Positions 25,290 through 33,867 of a DNA stretch of 41,364 bases are shown piece after piece. Numbering within the stretch: the stretch's first letter is position 1; each line of letters opens with the position of its first letter. The stretch is from Opitutus sp. GAS368 (GTDB lineage: Bacteria; Verrucomicrobiota; Verrucomicrobiia; Opitutales; UBA953), in assembly GCA_943330755.2 (NCBI GenBank), contig CALQIY020000006.1, positions 1 to 41,364 of the forward strand, written 5' to 3'. The notes beneath the pieces were generated by a model. It was not told the origin of the DNA, ran no database searches, and saw only the letters and a program-made list of their open reading frames with translations. The translations under genes and the position numbers were made by a program.

Positions 25290-26195
25290 TCAGAGCGCGA
25301 TGAAGACCAGTTCGCCAGCCTTGCTGTCGGGGATGATCAGCTGGCCATGGGCCTCATCGACGTAGATGTCGGCGGCGGCCTTTAGTCCGAGCCCTTCGGA
25401 GAGGACATTGCCTTCCGGTTTGCCGCGTTCATAGCGCGTCACTTTGCCGAACATCACTTCCGAGATGTAGAAGTTGCCCTTGGAATCGTGGACGATGCCG
25501 TCGCCGGAGCGGTGGCCCTTGGCGATCGCCTTCCACTTGCCCTTGTTCCATTCGAGCACGTCGCCGCTAAAGAACTCGGCGATGCGGATGCGGCCGTCCT
25601 TGAGCACGTCGACGCCGTTGGGGTTGAGCATGCGCGCGTCGGGGGCGATGACCGCGGTCACCTTGCCGGCGAGGGTGATGCGGTAGACGCGGGCGACGAC
25701 TTTGATTTCCTTGGCTTGGGCGCTGTTGCGGGCCCAAAGTTTGCCCTCGCTATCGCGCATCTTGGCGACGTCGCCCATGTCGGTCACGAGCACGCTTTTC
25801 CCCGAAGGCTCGACCTCGACATCATTGAGGAAAGCCGGCGGGAAGGGGAAGTCCTTCGGGCCAGCCAAGACGGTCTTCTTGCCTTGGGCGTCGATCTGCC
25901 AGACCGTATCGAAATCCGCGGTGATGAGTTTGCCGCCCGCGAAGACGATGCCCTTGGGGTCGTTGAGGCCGGTGGTGAGGTCGGTCACCACTTCGCCCTT
26001 AATGCGGACGACCTTGCCGTCGCCATCGCCCGCCTTGCGGGACGGTCCCATGACCGAGACGAACAGGTCTCCGTCGAAACCGCGCGTGACGCTTTCGGGG
26101 TTGGCGCCGACCGTGAGTTTGCGCGGGAGCGGGAGTTCGTTTTGGCAACCGACGAGGGCGAGGGCGGCGGTCAGCAGGGTGAGCGTGGTTTTCAT
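25290..26195 (-). CDS. SMP-30/NHL-like beta-propeller lipoprotein
   Basis: A protein of 301 residues whose N-terminus (TLLTAALALVGC) has a lipobox LVGC with Cys17, so it should be a membrane-anchored lipoprotein. The rest is a beta-propeller of the SMP-30/gluconolactonase type, with repeated segments such as GFDGDLFVSVMG, LNDPKGIVFAGGKLITAD and MLNPNGVDVLKDGRIRIAEF. It may bind or hydrolyse a sugar lactone; the metal ligands cannot be confirmed by eye. It lies 14 nt after a sulfatase gene and 5 nt before the DUF1080 gene. Confidence 0.82.
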   Translation of the reverse strand: MKTTLTLLTAALALVGCQNELPLPRKLTVGANPESVTRGFDGDLFVSVMGPSRKAGDGDGKVVRIKGEVVTDLTTGLNDPKGIVFAGGKLITADFDTVWQIDAQGKKTVLAGPKDFPFPPAFLNDVEVEPSGKSVLVTDMGDVAKMRDSEGKLWARNSAQAKEIKVVARVYRITLAGKVTAVIAPDARMLNPNGVDVLKDGRIRIAEFFSGDVLEWNKGKWKAIAKGHRSGDGIVHDSKGNFYISEVMFGKVTRYERGKPEGNVLSEGLGLKAAADIYVDEAHGQLIIPDSKAGELVFIAL

Positions 26196-26209
26196 GGAAA
26201 GGGTTAGGT

Positions 26210-27733
26210 TTACTTTGCTGGAGCGGTCGCGGTTTCTTTGCTGCTGGCGGTGAAGCGGCGGACTTTGACGTCGTTCTTCTGCGGCGTTCCGGGCGTTGAG
26301 CGACCGGCCGTGATGATTTTTTCGAGCTGGGCTTTCATGGCCGTGACGCGGCTGGCTTGGCTGTCGGCCAGGTTCTTGGTTTCGCCGAGGTCGGTGCCCA
26401 GGTCATAGAGCTGGGCCGGTTGCGTGGCGATGTACTTCCAGTTGCCAAGACGGAGGCTCGGGGTGCCGGCGGCGGCGCAACTCACCGCGTGCTCGCGGGT
26501 TGGTTGCTTGGAACCTTTGAGCAGGGGCAGGAAGCTGAAACTGTCTTCGCCGGCTTCGGGCGGAAGGGCGGTGCCCCAGATTTCCGCCAAGGTGGCGATG
26601 ACGTCGGCGTGGTGGACGAGTTGGTCGCAAGTCGAACCCGCGGTCACCTGATTGGGCCAGCGCACGATGAACGGTTCCCGGTGACCGCCTTCGAAGGCGG
26701 AACTCTTGTAGCCACGGAGCGGGCCGCTTGGGAAGTGGCCCTGTTGCTCGAGCTCTTTGACGCCGACGTAGCTGGCGAAACCGTTATCGCTGGTGAACAA
26801 CACGAGCGTGTTGCCGGCGGCGCCGCTTTTTTCGAGGGCAGCCAGGACTTGGCCGACCGCCGCATCCGTTTCCATGATGAGGTCGGCCGCGGCGTTGTTC
26901 AGCCCGCTCTTGCCCTTCCACGCCGCGTTGACGGCCAAGGGCGTATGTGGGGTCGTCAGCGGGAGGTAGAGCAGGAAAGGTTCGGGCTTCCGGGCGGCGT
27001 CTTCGATGAAGGTGCACGCCCGTGCGGTCAGCGCAGGCAAGATGCGTTCCAGATTCCACTCCGGCAAGGCGGGACCAGGTAGGCTGGCCAGGTTGCTGCC
27101 GAGCAAGGCTTTGGGCAAGGGTTGGTCGGGGACTCCAATGGTCTGGTCGTTCTCAATGAAGCAGAAGGGCGGCCAATTGGGAACGTCCGTTCCAAAGTAG
27201 GTATCGAAGCCGCGGGTCGTCGGCCCGCCCGGGATCTTTTGCGTGAAGACCTTTCTCCACGCGGCCTTATCGGCTTCGGGGGCGGTGCGGTCGGCTTCCT
27301 TGTAGTTACGGAAGAGAGCCTTGTCGCCTTCGCCGATCGGCCAATCCCAGCCCAAGTGCCATTTGCCGATGGCCGCGGTCCGGTAGCCCTGGCGTTTGGC
27401 CAAACCCGGGACCGTCAGGCGGTCGGCGGCGATGAGCGGTTCCCCGAAGACGCCCACGATGCCGGACTGCAGGCGCGTGCGCCAGTGGTAGCGTCCGGTC
27501 AGCAACGTGTAACGAGAAGGCGAGCAGACCCCCGACGACGAGTGTCCGTCGGTGAACCGCATGCCTTCGGCGGCCAGGCGGTCAAGGTGCGGTGTCGCGA
27601 TTTTCCCGCGGCTGGGATTGTAGGCGCGCACATCCCCATAGCCGAGGTCGTCGGCAAGGACGATGACGATGTTCGGCGGTCGGTCGGCGGCGAGCAGGGC
27701 GACCGGGAGCAGCAGGCAGAGCAAGGCGCGCAT
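26210..27733 (-). CDS. Exported sulfatase (arylsulfatase family)
   Basis: A sulfatase of 507 residues with a signal peptide (MRALLCLLLPVALLA). It has ADDLGYGD (27-34), a canonical formylglycine site CSPSR (70-74) in SSGVCSPSRYTLLTGRYHWR, GKWHLGW (123-129), and TSDNGFAS for the metal. It should cleave a sulfate ester in the periplasm after maturation. It differs clearly from the sulfatase at 22769, so the two probably act on different linkages. The tail ends in TAPAK. It starts 6 nt after the FG-GAP gene. Confidence 0.94.
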   Translation of the reverse strand: MRALLCLLLPVALLAADRPPNIVIVLADDLGYGDVRAYNPSRGKIATPHLDRLAAEGMRFTDGHSSSGVCSPSRYTLLTGRYHWRTRLQSGIVGVFGEPLIAADRLTVPGLAKRQGYRTAAIGKWHLGWDWPIGEGDKALFRNYKEADRTAPEADKAAWRKVFTQKIPGGPTTRGFDTYFGTDVPNWPPFCFIENDQTIGVPDQPLPKALLGSNLASLPGPALPEWNLERILPALTARACTFIEDAARKPEPFLLYLPLTTPHTPLAVNAAWKGKSGLNNAAADLIMETDAAVGQVLAALEKSGAAGNTLVLFTSDNGFASYVGVKELEQQGHFPSGPLRGYKSSAFEGGHREPFIVRWPNQVTAGSTCDQLVHHADVIATLAEIWGTALPPEAGEDSFSFLPLLKGSKQPTREHAVSCAAAGTPSLRLGNWKYIATQPAQLYDLGTDLGETKNLADSQASRVTAMKAQLEKIITAGRSTPGTPQKNDVKVRRFTASSKETATAPAK

Positions 27734-27739
27734 GGGCGA

Positions 27740-28984
27740 TCACGGCTGCTGGAAGACGAACACGCCGTGCTTGTTGGCGGTGACGATGGCGGGCTTGCCC
27801 TTGGGGCGGAGCGGGCCGGTCCAGAATTGCGTGCCGATGCCGCTGTCGCGGTCGACCTGGTGCGTCACGTAACTTGCGCCGCCCTTGCCGTCGCGCTGCA
27901 GTTCGAACCAATAGACGACGGGGTCGGCCATGGGCTCGTCGTCGGCCTTGGGGCCGTGGGCCCAGCGGCGCTTGCCCGTGACGATGTCGAGGAGGCCATC
28001 GCCGTTGACGTCGGCGAGCTGGATCGCGTGGAGCTGGCTGAAGACCACGCCTTGCGGGTTTTCCGCGGGCGTGGCGCCCATGATCTTGCGCTCGGTGAAG
28101 GAGCCATCCGCGTTCTGTTCGAACCAGGAGAGCCCGTAGCCGTGGGCCTTGAGGCTCGTGATGACGTCGTTGCGCCCGTCGCCATTGACGTCCTGGACGT
28201 ACATCTGCGCACCGCCTTGGCCGAACTTCGCCGGGTGGAAGGCCCAGTCGGAGTCCTTCGTGGTGTCCTTCGGTTGCTCATACCAGCCGTCCTTTTCAAG
28301 GATGTCGACGCGCCCGTCCCCGTTCACGTCGCCCGCGCCGTAGCCATGCGTGTACTTGAAGATCTTCTGGTCGTTCGCGGGTGACTTCGGGGTGATCGGG
28401 CGGAAGCGCGCCTTGCCGAGCGGGTTGTTCCAGTCGATCTCCGCGTAGCCGAACTGGCCGCCGGATTTCCCGCCCTTGGCGTTCTTCGCCTTCACCAGAT
28501 CGCTCGAATGCACGAGGAGTTCGGGCTTACCGTCGCCGTTGATGTCGCAGAGGCTGGGTGACTCCCCGTCAGCTACATCAAAAATATTGTGTTGGGCCCA
28601 GTCGCCGCCCTTGCCGGCGGGATTGACGAAGAGGTAGGCTGGTTCGCCCGGCAGACCGTAGACGAGCAGGTCGGGCCAACCATCGCCGGTGAAGTCGTAG
28701 GCGAACTGGATGAAGTAGTCGGAGTAACCCGTCGCAGGGTTGTAGGGAGTCTTGCTTGGACCGCCGGCGTTCTGGCGCTCAGGGGTGTAGGTGACCTTCT
28801 CCTTGAAGTCCGGCCCCAGCCAGATGAAGCGGCCGGCGGCGACATCGAGCTGGCCGTCGTGGTTGAAGTCGGCGACCGCGCAGCCTTCGGCCACGAAGTC
28901 CTTCGTGATGGTTTGCTTGGTGAAGGAGACCTCAGCGGCCGCGACGGACGCGGTCACGGTGAGCAAGGTGAGCAATGGGCGCAT
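27740..28984 (-). CDS. Exported FG-GAP/VCBS repeat protein
   Basis: A protein of 414 residues with a signal peptide (MRPLLTLLTVTASVAAA). It holds at least six calcium-binding DxNxDG-type repeats: DFNHDGQLD (39-47), DFTGDGWPD, DINGDGKPE, DVNGDGRVD, DVNGDGRND and DVNGDGLLD. These build a beta-propeller of the integrin-alpha/FG-GAP type, which usually binds glycans or other proteins. No catalytic motif is seen. The start is preceded by GCCCCACCCCACCC. It lies 67 nt downstream of the DUF1501 gene. Confidence 0.9.
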   Translation of the reverse strand: MRPLLTLLTVTASVAAAEVSFTKQTITKDFVAEGCAVADFNHDGQLDVAAGRFIWLGPDFKEKVTYTPERQNAGGPSKTPYNPATGYSDYFIQFAYDFTGDGWPDLLVYGLPGEPAYLFVNPAGKGGDWAQHNIFDVADGESPSLCDINGDGKPELLVHSSDLVKAKNAKGGKSGGQFGYAEIDWNNPLGKARFRPITPKSPANDQKIFKYTHGYGAGDVNGDGRVDILEKDGWYEQPKDTTKDSDWAFHPAKFGQGGAQMYVQDVNGDGRNDVITSLKAHGYGLSWFEQNADGSFTERKIMGATPAENPQGVVFSQLHAIQLADVNGDGLLDIVTGKRRWAHGPKADDEPMADPVVYWFELQRDGKGGASYVTHQVDRDSGIGTQFWTGPLRPKGKPAIVTANKHGVFVFQQP

Positions 28985-28995
28985 GGGTGGGGTGG

Positions 28996-29016
28996 GGCTT
29001 GCCTTTGAGACAAGCC
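28996..29016 (-). terminator. Small hairpin between DUF1501 and FG-GAP genes
   Basis: GGCTTG (28996-29001) and CAAGCC (29011-29016) form a 6-bp stem with a 9-nt loop in the 67-nt gap. No T-run follows on the minus strand. It could weaken read-through or be an mRNA processing site; support is thin. Confidence 0.2.
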
Positions 29017-29051
29017 TTCAGCCCTTCGGTTGCGAGGCAAATGGAGCCCCG

Positions 29052-30521
29052 TTAGGCCAGGACTGACTTCACCACGTGGCCATGGACGTCCGTCAGGCGG
29101 AAATCACGGCCTTGGAAGCGGTAGGTCAGCCGTTCGTGGTCGAAGCCCAGCAAGTGCAGGATCGTCGCCTGGAGGTCGTGGACGTGGACCTTGTCCTTCA
29201 CCCCGGCGAAGCCCATCTCATCGGTCTCGCCAAAAGAGAAGCCGCCTTTGACGCCACCACCGGCCAGCATGACGGTGAAGCAATCGGGATAGTGGTCGCG
29301 GCCGAGGACGGCGCCACCGGCCGTGCGTCCTTCACGGAAGGGTGTGCGCCCGAATTCACCGCCCCAGACGATGAGCGTATCATCGAGGAGGCCGCGTTCT
29401 TTGAGGTCCTTGATCAAGGCCGCCGCGGGCTTGTCCGTCTTCGCCATCTTCTTGGTCAGGCCATCCCGGATATCTTCGGCGGGGTTCGTGCCGTGGAAGT
29501 CCCAACCCCAGTCGAAGAGGTGGACGAAGCGCACGCCCTTTTCGACGAGCCGCCGTGCGAGCAGGCAGTTGTTGGCGAAGCTCGCCTCGCCGGGTTTGGC
29601 GCCGTAGGCCTCGAGGGTCGCGGCGGATTCGCGCGAGATGTCCATCACCTCCGGCACGCTGGTCTGCATGCGGAAGGCGAGTTCATACTGGGCGATGCGC
29701 GTGACCGTCTCGGCGTGGCCCAGTTCGTTTTGTTGGCGCTGGTTCAGGTCTTTAAGCGCGTCGAGCGTGGCGCGGCGCAGGTCGCGCGTCATGCCGGGTG
29801 GATCGTTGGCGAAGAGCACGGGGTCGCCCTTGCTGCGGCATTGCACGCCCTGGAAGACCGAGGGCAGGAAGCCGCTGCCCCAGCAGCCTTGCCCGCCGCT
29901 GGGCTGGGTGCCGCTGGAGATCAAGGTCACGAAGCCAGGCAGGTCCTGGTTCTCGGTGCCGAGGCCGTAGGTGGCCCATGAGCCCAACGATGGGCGGCCC
30001 TGACGGATGTGGCCCGTGAAGAGGAGCAGTTCGGCGGGCGCGTGGTTGAATTGATCCGTATGCATCGCCCGCAGGAGCGTCACGTCGTCGGCGACCGTGT
30101 GGAAGTTGGGGACGGCATCGCTCATCCACAGGCCACCTTTGCCGTACTGCTTGAAGGTGCGCGGCGAACCCATGAGCTTCGGTACGCCGCTCGTGAAGGC
30201 GAAGGTACGTCCCTTCAGGAATGAATCCGGGCAGGGTTTGCCGTTCTGCTCCACGAGGGCCGGCTTGGGATCGAAGATGTCGAGGTTGGGCGGGCCGCCC
30301 GACATGTGCAGGTAAATGACCCGTTTGGCGCGTGCCTTGAGCGGTGGTCGTTTCGGGGCGAGCGGGTGGTCGGCGTCGGCGGTCGCCGCGAAGGCGTTGC
30401 CTTGCAACGCTTGCAGGGCGATGGCGCCCAAGCTGAACTGCCCCGCGCTGCTGAGGAAGTGCCGACGGGTTTGCAGGCGAAGCTGCTCGGCGCGGACGGG
30501 ATGCAAGGAAGGAGGGTTCAT
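29052..30521 (-). CDS. Tat-exported DUF1501 protein
   Basis: A protein of 489 residues with a twin-arginine signal (TRRHFLSSAGQFSLGAIAL, RR at 19-20). DUF1501 marks: HMSGGPPNLDIFDPKP near residue 72, the segment WMSDAVPNFHTVADDVTLLRAMHTDQFNHAPAE, RRLVEKGVRFVHLFDWGWDFH, and WGGEFGRTPF. The family shares the alkaline-phosphatase/sulfatase fold, but its reaction is unknown. The start lies 4 nt after the stop of the cytochrome gene, the arrangement seen for such pairs throughout Planctomycetota and Verrucomicrobiota. Confidence 0.95.
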   Translation of the reverse strand: MNPPSLHPVRAEQLRLQTRRHFLSSAGQFSLGAIALQALQGNAFAATADADHPLAPKRPPLKARAKRVIYLHMSGGPPNLDIFDPKPALVEQNGKPCPDSFLKGRTFAFTSGVPKLMGSPRTFKQYGKGGLWMSDAVPNFHTVADDVTLLRAMHTDQFNHAPAELLLFTGHIRQGRPSLGSWATYGLGTENQDLPGFVTLISSGTQPSGGQGCWGSGFLPSVFQGVQCRSKGDPVLFANDPPGMTRDLRRATLDALKDLNQRQQNELGHAETVTRIAQYELAFRMQTSVPEVMDISRESAATLEAYGAKPGEASFANNCLLARRLVEKGVRFVHLFDWGWDFHGTNPAEDIRDGLTKKMAKTDKPAAALIKDLKERGLLDDTLIVWGGEFGRTPFREGRTAGGAVLGRDHYPDCFTVMLAGGGVKGGFSFGETDEMGFAGVKDKVHVHDLQATILHLLGFDHERLTYRFQGRDFRLTDVHGHVVKSVLA

Positions 30522-30525
30522 CGGA

Positions 30526-32979
30526 TTAGCGGCGCATCAGGAATTCATCGAGGTTCATGACCACGCCGGCGACGGCCGTCCAAGCGGCCAACTCGGCGAG
30601 GTCGGCGCCCTTGTCGGCCGGACCGAGCGGCTGCGTCGCCATTTTGGCGGCGAGGGCGGGGTCTTTGCGATAGGTGGCGAGGGAGCGTTGCAGCAAGGTC
30701 TCCAAGGCCTTGAGCTCATGGGCGTCGGCGGCGCGCGCCACGCAGAGTCGGAAGGCGTATTGGAGCCGTCCGGTCGTGTCCGCCGGGCCCTCCTTCAGCA
30801 AGCGCCGCGCCAAGCCTTGGCTGGCTTCGACGAAGACCGGGTCGTTCAACGTCACGAAGGCCTGCAGGGGCGTGTTGGAGCGATCGCGGCGGAGCGTGCA
30901 GGTCTCGCGGTTCGGGGCGTCGAACGTGGCGAAGCTCGGGTACGGGCTGTTCCGGCGGGTGTCGGTGTAGACGCTGCGACGATGGGCATCTTCACCCGCG
31001 CTGGTGGTCCAATCGTTGCTGCCACCGAACGCGGCACTGAGGCCGGAGGCGGGGCGCATCGGGCGGACGGGGGCGCCGTACATCTTGGTGCTGAGCAGGC
31101 CGGCGACGGCGAGGGCTTGGTCGCGGAGGAGTTCGCCCGGCGGGCGGAAGCGCGGGCCGCGGGCTACCAGTCGATTGTCGGGATCGCGCTCATTGAGGGC
31201 CGGGTTACTGGCGGAGGACTGGCGATAGGCGCGACTGGTGAACATCAAGCGCAGCATGTGTTTGGTATCCCAGCCGCTGCGGACGTATTCACCCGCGAGC
31301 CAATCGAGGAGCTCGGGGTGGACGGGAAGGTCGCCTTGGCTGCCGAACTCCTCGCTGGTGCGGACGATGCCGACGCCAAACACCGTTTCCCACAGACGGT
31401 TGACTTGGACGCGCGCGGTGAGTGGGTTCTGTGGGCTGAGGAGCCATTCGGCGAAAGCGAGGCGATTGAGCGGGGCTTTGGACGGGGCCGCGTGCCAGGC
31501 CACGGGAACGCCGGGCGTGACTTCATCGCCCAGGGCCTGCCAATTGCCTCGCAGTTGCACGAAGGTCTTGCGTTGTTTGCTTCCGGGTAACTCCTCCATC
31601 ACGGGCACGGTCGGTGGTTTGAGTTCCGCCAACTGCTTGCGGAGTTGGGCGGCGGTCTCGCGTTCCATCTTGGTTTCCGGGGCCACGTTGCGGACGTAGT
31701 AATCCTGGAGCTGCTTGAGTTGGGCCGCGGTGCGTTTGTCTTTCGGCAAGGCGAACAAGGCGGCCACTTTCTTTTCCGGAATGGTGGCCTTGGTGCTTAG
31801 CCATGCGTCGAAACCGGTCAGCCAGGCGGCTTTGGTTTGCGCCAAGGCGGCGTCCGCTTGGGTCAGGCGTTGTTGGAGGGCGGTGCGCGCGGCCTTCTGT
31901 TCGGCCGTGAGGACTTCCATCGTGGGGCGTTCGTCGCCCTTGTCCGAGTCGGCGGTCTGGTTGAGCAGGGCGTAGGAGCGGAAGTACTCGGTGATCGTGA
32001 TCGGGTCGTACTTGTGGGTGTGGCACTGGGCGCACGCCATGGTCGTGCCCATCCAGACGGCGTAGGTCGTGTTGACGCGGTCAATGACGGCGGCGGTGCG
32101 GTACTCTTCGTCGTTCGTGCCCCCTTCGTTCTGGGTCATCGTATTGCGGTGGAAGGCCGTGGCGATCAGCTGGTCTTGCGTCGGGGTCGGCAGGAGGTCG
32201 CCGGCGAGCTGCTCGATGGAGAACCGGTCGAAACGTTGGTTGGCGTTGAAGGCGCGGATGACCCAGTCGCGGTAGGGCCAGATGGTCCGTCCAGGGTCGC
32301 TGGGGTAGCCGGCGCTGTCGGCGTAGCGCGCCAGGTCGAGCCAGCCCCGCGCCCAATGCTCTCCGAAGGTGGGCTGGGCCAGGTAGTAGTCGACGAGTTC
32401 AGTTGGGGTCGCTTGCGCGAGGCGAGTCAGCTCGGCGGGGGTCGGCGGCAAGCCCGTGAGGTCGAGCGCGGTGCGCCGAATCAAGAGGCTGCGGTCGGCC
32501 ACGGGCGCGAAGCTGAGTTTCTCCTTCTTCAGTCGTTCGAGCAGGAACGCGTCGATCGGGTTGGCTTCACCGTTGCTCGGGACCTTCACCGTCGCCACGG
32601 GCTCATAGGACCAATGTTTTCCCCAGCGGGCCCCTTGGCGGATCCACGTCTTCAGCAGGGCCACTTGGTCGGGACTGATGACCTTGTGCTGCTTCGGGGG
32701 CGGCATCACGTCGTCCGGGTCCTTGGATTCGATGCGTTGGATGATCGAGCTCAGCTCCGGCTTGCCTGGGACGATGGCGATGTCGCCCTCGCGGTTGGAT
32801 TTGGCCGAGGCCTCCTCGTCGAGCCGTAGCTTGGCTTTCCGGGCTTTGTCGTCGGGGCCGTGGCAAGCGATGCAGTTCTCGGAAAGGATCGGACGGATCT
32901 GGCGGCTGAAGCTAATCGGTTCCTCCGCCTGGGCCCAGGGGAGCACCAGGATGGTGAGGATGGCGGTACGCAGGCGCAT
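30526..32979 (-). CDS. Exported PSCyt1-DUF1549-DUF1553 cytochrome protein
   Basis: An 817-residue exported protein of the Planctomycete cytochrome C family. PSCyt1 has CIACH (36-40) and MPPPKQH (92-98). DUF1549 spans about 140-350 with IRRTALDLTGLPPTP, ARGWLDLARYADSAGY and a second haem-type motif CAQCH (316-320). DUF1553 covers roughly 530-790, with NPLTARVQVNRLW and RRSVYTDTRRNSPYPS. Electron transfer linked to the DUF1501 partner is often proposed but not shown. This gene probably starts the ten-gene cluster; its leader has CCCCATCTACCCC before ATG and diverges from the deacetylase. Confidence 0.95.
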   Translation of the reverse strand: MRLRTAILTILVLPWAQAEEPISFSRQIRPILSENCIACHGPDDKARKAKLRLDEEASAKSNREGDIAIVPGKPELSSIIQRIESKDPDDVMPPPKQHKVISPDQVALLKTWIRQGARWGKHWSYEPVATVKVPSNGEANPIDAFLLERLKKEKLSFAPVADRSLLIRRTALDLTGLPPTPAELTRLAQATPTELVDYYLAQPTFGEHWARGWLDLARYADSAGYPSDPGRTIWPYRDWVIRAFNANQRFDRFSIEQLAGDLLPTPTQDQLIATAFHRNTMTQNEGGTNDEEYRTAAVIDRVNTTYAVWMGTTMACAQCHTHKYDPITITEYFRSYALLNQTADSDKGDERPTMEVLTAEQKAARTALQQRLTQADAALAQTKAAWLTGFDAWLSTKATIPEKKVAALFALPKDKRTAAQLKQLQDYYVRNVAPETKMERETAAQLRKQLAELKPPTVPVMEELPGSKQRKTFVQLRGNWQALGDEVTPGVPVAWHAAPSKAPLNRLAFAEWLLSPQNPLTARVQVNRLWETVFGVGIVRTSEEFGSQGDLPVHPELLDWLAGEYVRSGWDTKHMLRLMFTSRAYRQSSASNPALNERDPDNRLVARGPRFRPPGELLRDQALAVAGLLSTKMYGAPVRPMRPASGLSAAFGGSNDWTTSAGEDAHRRSVYTDTRRNSPYPSFATFDAPNRETCTLRRDRSNTPLQAFVTLNDPVFVEASQGLARRLLKEGPADTTGRLQYAFRLCVARAADAHELKALETLLQRSLATYRKDPALAAKMATQPLGPADKGADLAELAAWTAVAGVVMNLDEFLMRR

Positions 32980-33010
32980 AAAGGGGTAGATGGGGTCTGG
33001 ATAGGTTTAG

Positions 33011-33047
33011 TTCCGCCCGGCTTACTGCAAATCCATTCCGCCCGGCT
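33011..33047. promoter_or_regulatory. 12-bp direct repeat in a divergent promoter region
   Basis: TTCCGCCCGGCT occurs at 33011-33022 and again at 33036-33047, 25 bp apart, in the 116-nt gap between the divergent cytochrome and deacetylase genes. A 25-bp phase (between two and two and a half helical turns) fits tandem binding of a regulator, which could then control both the deacetylase and the long cluster. No regulator gene is present in the window. Confidence 0.45.
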
Positions 33048-33095
33048 ATCCGGCTTGTCGAGGGTCGGTTGCGCGGGCTAAATGGTGATATCCCC

Positions 33096-33857
33096 ATGCG
33101 CCTCCCCACGCTTTGCCTGTCACTTTTATTCGCCTTTACGGGGGTCCTGCCTGCGGCCGAGGCCCCGACGGTCCCGAAGGCCCCCGACGGCTTGGTCGTG
33201 TTGACTTTCGATGACTCGGTGGCCAGTCATGCGACCTTCGTGGCACCGCTCTTGAAGAAGCATGGTTTCGGGGCCACTTTCTACATCACGGAAGGCTTTG
33301 AATTCTTGAAGGATAAGGAGCATTACCTGACCTGGGAGCAGATCAAGGCGCTGCATGTCGCCGGGTTCGAGATCGGCAACCACACCAAGGCGCATAAAGC
33401 GGTGAGTGGCCAGAAGCCGGCGGATATCGCGGCGGACCTGGAGCACATCGAGAAGCGCTGCAGCGAAAACGGCATTCCCGTCCCGACGACGTTTTCCTAT
33501 CCCGGGTATGCGACCAGTCCGGCGGCGAGCGAGGTGCTGCGTTCGCGCGGGTACCTTTTGGCCCGGGCCGGCGGCGCCCGCGTCTTTGATCCCGCGCAGG
33601 ACGATCCGCTGACCTTGCCGCAGGCCTTCGACAGCAAGCCCGACAGCACCCTGGAGCAGTTCAAGGCCGCCATCGCCCAGGCGCGCGACGGCAAGATCGC
33701 GGTGCTTACTTTTCACGGGGTGCCCGACATCAAGCATCCGTGGGTCAATACCGACCCGGTGAAGTTCGAGGCCTACATGCAGGTGCTGAAGGACGCGGGC
33801 TGCAAGGTCGTCGCCCTGCGTGATATCGCCCGCTACCTTCCGCCGCCCAAGAAGTAG
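33096..33857 (+). CDS. Exported polysaccharide deacetylase (NodB domain)
   Basis: A secreted protein of 253 residues with a signal peptide (MRLPTLCLSLLFAFTGVLPA). The carbohydrate esterase 4 (NodB) motifs are in place: TFDD (37-40) with the catalytic Asp, NHTKAH (95-100) with the two zinc His residues, and FSYPGY (133-138). It should remove N- or O-acetyl groups from a polysaccharide. A TTG 27 bases upstream is in frame, but the ATG at 33096 gives a proper signal peptide. It diverges from the ten-gene cluster and may share control with it. Its stop converges with that of the FAD oxidoreductase (10 nt apart). Confidence 0.92.
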   Translation: MRLPTLCLSLLFAFTGVLPAAEAPTVPKAPDGLVVLTFDDSVASHATFVAPLLKKHGFGATFYITEGFEFLKDKEHYLTWEQIKALHVAGFEIGNHTKAHKAVSGQKPADIAADLEHIEKRCSENGIPVPTTFSYPGYATSPAASEVLRSRGYLLARAGGARVFDPAQDDPLTLPQAFDSKPDSTLEQFKAAIAQARDGKIAVLTFHGVPDIKHPWVNTDPVKFEAYMQVLKDAGCKVVALRDIARYLPPPKK

Positions 33858-33867
33858 CAGCTCGCCA

